Origin: Gammaproteobacteria bacterium
GTDB lineage: Bacteria > Pseudomonadota > Gammaproteobacteria > Xanthomonadales > Marinicellaceae
DNA: 64,000 bases
Direction of reading: 5' to 3'
Assembly (NCBI GenBank): GCA_041395445.1
Contig: JAWLAO010000008.1
Location: 1-64,000 of the forward strand
Positions 63,414-64,000 of the stretch are shown here, piece after piece. Positions within the stretch are counted from its first letter, which is position 1. Every line of letters starts with the position of its first letter. The translations under genes were made by a program, and so were the position numbers. A model generated the notes under the pieces. The model was not told where the DNA came from. It saw only the letters and a program-made list of their open reading frames with translations, and did no database searches.

Positions 63414-64000
63414 ATGGATGAAAACAAAAAGAAAGCGTTATCAGCTGCTTTAAGCCAGATTGAAAAACAATTCGGCAAAGGATCAGTGATGCGTTTAGGA
63501 GATCAATCTGCCATGAAAGCCGATGTTTATTCAACGGGTTCAATTGGTTTGGATGCCGCATTGGGGATTGGCGGATTACCCAGAGGAAGAGTGATAGAAA
63601 TTTACGGACCGGAATCCAGTGGTAAGACCACATTAACATTGCATGCGATTGCTGAATGCCAAAAAGCCGGGGGAACGGCAGCATTCGTGGATGCAGAACA
63701 TGCACTTGATCCATCCTATGCAGAAAAACTCGGTGTGAACATTAATGAATTACTGATTTCTCAACCGGATACCGGTGAACAAGCTCTGGAAATCTGCGAT
63801 ATGCTGGTTCGTTCCGGTGCGGTGGATTTGGTGGTTATTGACTCGGTTGCAGCATTAACGCCAAAAGCTGAAATTGAAGGTGATATGGGTGATTCACACA
63901 TGGGCTTACAAGCTCGTCTTATGTCACAAGCACTGAGAAAACTGACAGGAAACATCAAACGCACCAACTGCATGGTGATATTCATTAACCAGATTCGTAT
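63414..64000 (+). CDS. recA: RecA recombinase, 5' part (gene continues past the window)
   Basis: RecA coats single-stranded DNA for strand exchange and triggers LexA cleavage. The visible 195 residues have MDENKKKALSAALSQIEKQF, GKGSVMRLGD, Walker A GPESSGKTTLTLH, AFVDAEHALDP, Walker B LVVIDSVAALTP and the L2 region beginning VIFINQIR. I choose the ATG at 63414, the normal MDENKKKAL start with GGAG upstream; an in-frame ATG at 63378 would add 12 residues and also has a GAGG upstream. A TATAAT lies at 63360-63365. No LexA-type box was recognised. Cut at the right edge. Confidence 0.97.
   Translation, partial: MDENKKKALSAALSQIEKQFGKGSVMRLGDQSAMKADVYSTGSIGLDAALGIGGLPRGRVIEIYGPESSGKTTLTLHAIAECQKAGGTAAFVDAEHALDPSYAEKLGVNINELLISQPDTGEQALEICDMLVRSGAVDLVVIDSVAALTPKAEIEGDMGDSHMGLQARLMSQALRKLTGNIKRTNCMVIFINQIR

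Noticed and set aside
1..64000. CRISPR array, prophage or conjugation genes
   Set aside because: No regularly spaced repeats, no phage structural or integrase genes and no transfer genes were seen.

Overview
The window is AT-rich DNA from a gammaproteobacterium. Three blocks have the gene content and order of that class: lolB-ispE-tRNA-Gln-prs-rplY-pth, surE-pcm-nlpD, and rlmE-ftsH-folP-glmM next to yhbY and recA. The FG-GAP protein ends in an IFANGFE tail of the kind I associate with Marinicella- and Xanthomonadales-type bacteria, and the MetX-like acyltransferase is of the Xanthomonas/Lysobacter type. A Marinicella-like marine organism is my best guess, but it rests on family knowledge and not on a search.

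Layout. 0-5.3 kb: a PLD-helicase-DUF3427 protein, then decayed pirin and DUF985 cupin genes with a structured non-coding spacer. 5.3-13.4 kb: housekeeping genes (lolB, ispE, tRNA-Gln, prs, rplY, pth), a cyclic-nucleotide-binding/rhodanese fusion, an AmpG-like permease, an alpha/beta hydrolase and zapE. 13.4-17.6 kb: a decay zone with a broken hydrolase, a dead IS110-type element, structured repeats and a ruined purK beside an intact purE. 17.6-25.7 kb: tryptophanase, beta-carbonic anhydrase, a CoA transferase, small membrane or unknown proteins and a three-module leucine-rich-repeat protein. 25.7-36.6 kb: mnmG (one frameshift), an FG-GAP protein (signal peptide out of frame), ylqF, nlpD-pcm-surE, gloB and a His/Glu-rich TonB receptor. 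36.8-47.2 kb: a penicillin-acylase-family hydrolase, a small cytochrome c, a YtrA-type GntR/ABC operon with a palindromic operator-promoter, a MetX-family acyltransferase, AMP nucleosidase, coaD, rsmD and ftsY. 47.2-51.8 kb: an insertion-sequence tower in which one small gene is cut into three pieces. 52-64 kb: yadGH-like ABC exporter, an M28/PDZ peptidase and a TolB-like propeller lipoprotein in line with glmM-folP-ftsH-rlmE, then yhbY, two small genes and the 5' part of recA.

How the genes work together. The intact blocks cover envelope biogenesis (lolB, nlpD, ampG, glmM), translation and ribosome upkeep (rplY, pth, ylqF, rlmE, rsmD, yhbY, ftsY), cofactors and nucleotides (coaD, folP, prs, purE, amn) and quality control (ftsH, pcm).

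No CRISPR array was seen. The most distinctive signals are (a) a dispersed intergenic element whose two full copies keep their flanks and their base pairing while the stem sequences differ, (b) the nested IS elements that can be peeled away in silico to recover one broken gene, (c) the perfectly placed operator over the promoter of the YtrA-type operon, and (d) single-base frameshifts in mnmG and in the FG-GAP gene. The number of frameshifts means either real genome decay or uncorrected sequence errors; both are kept open.
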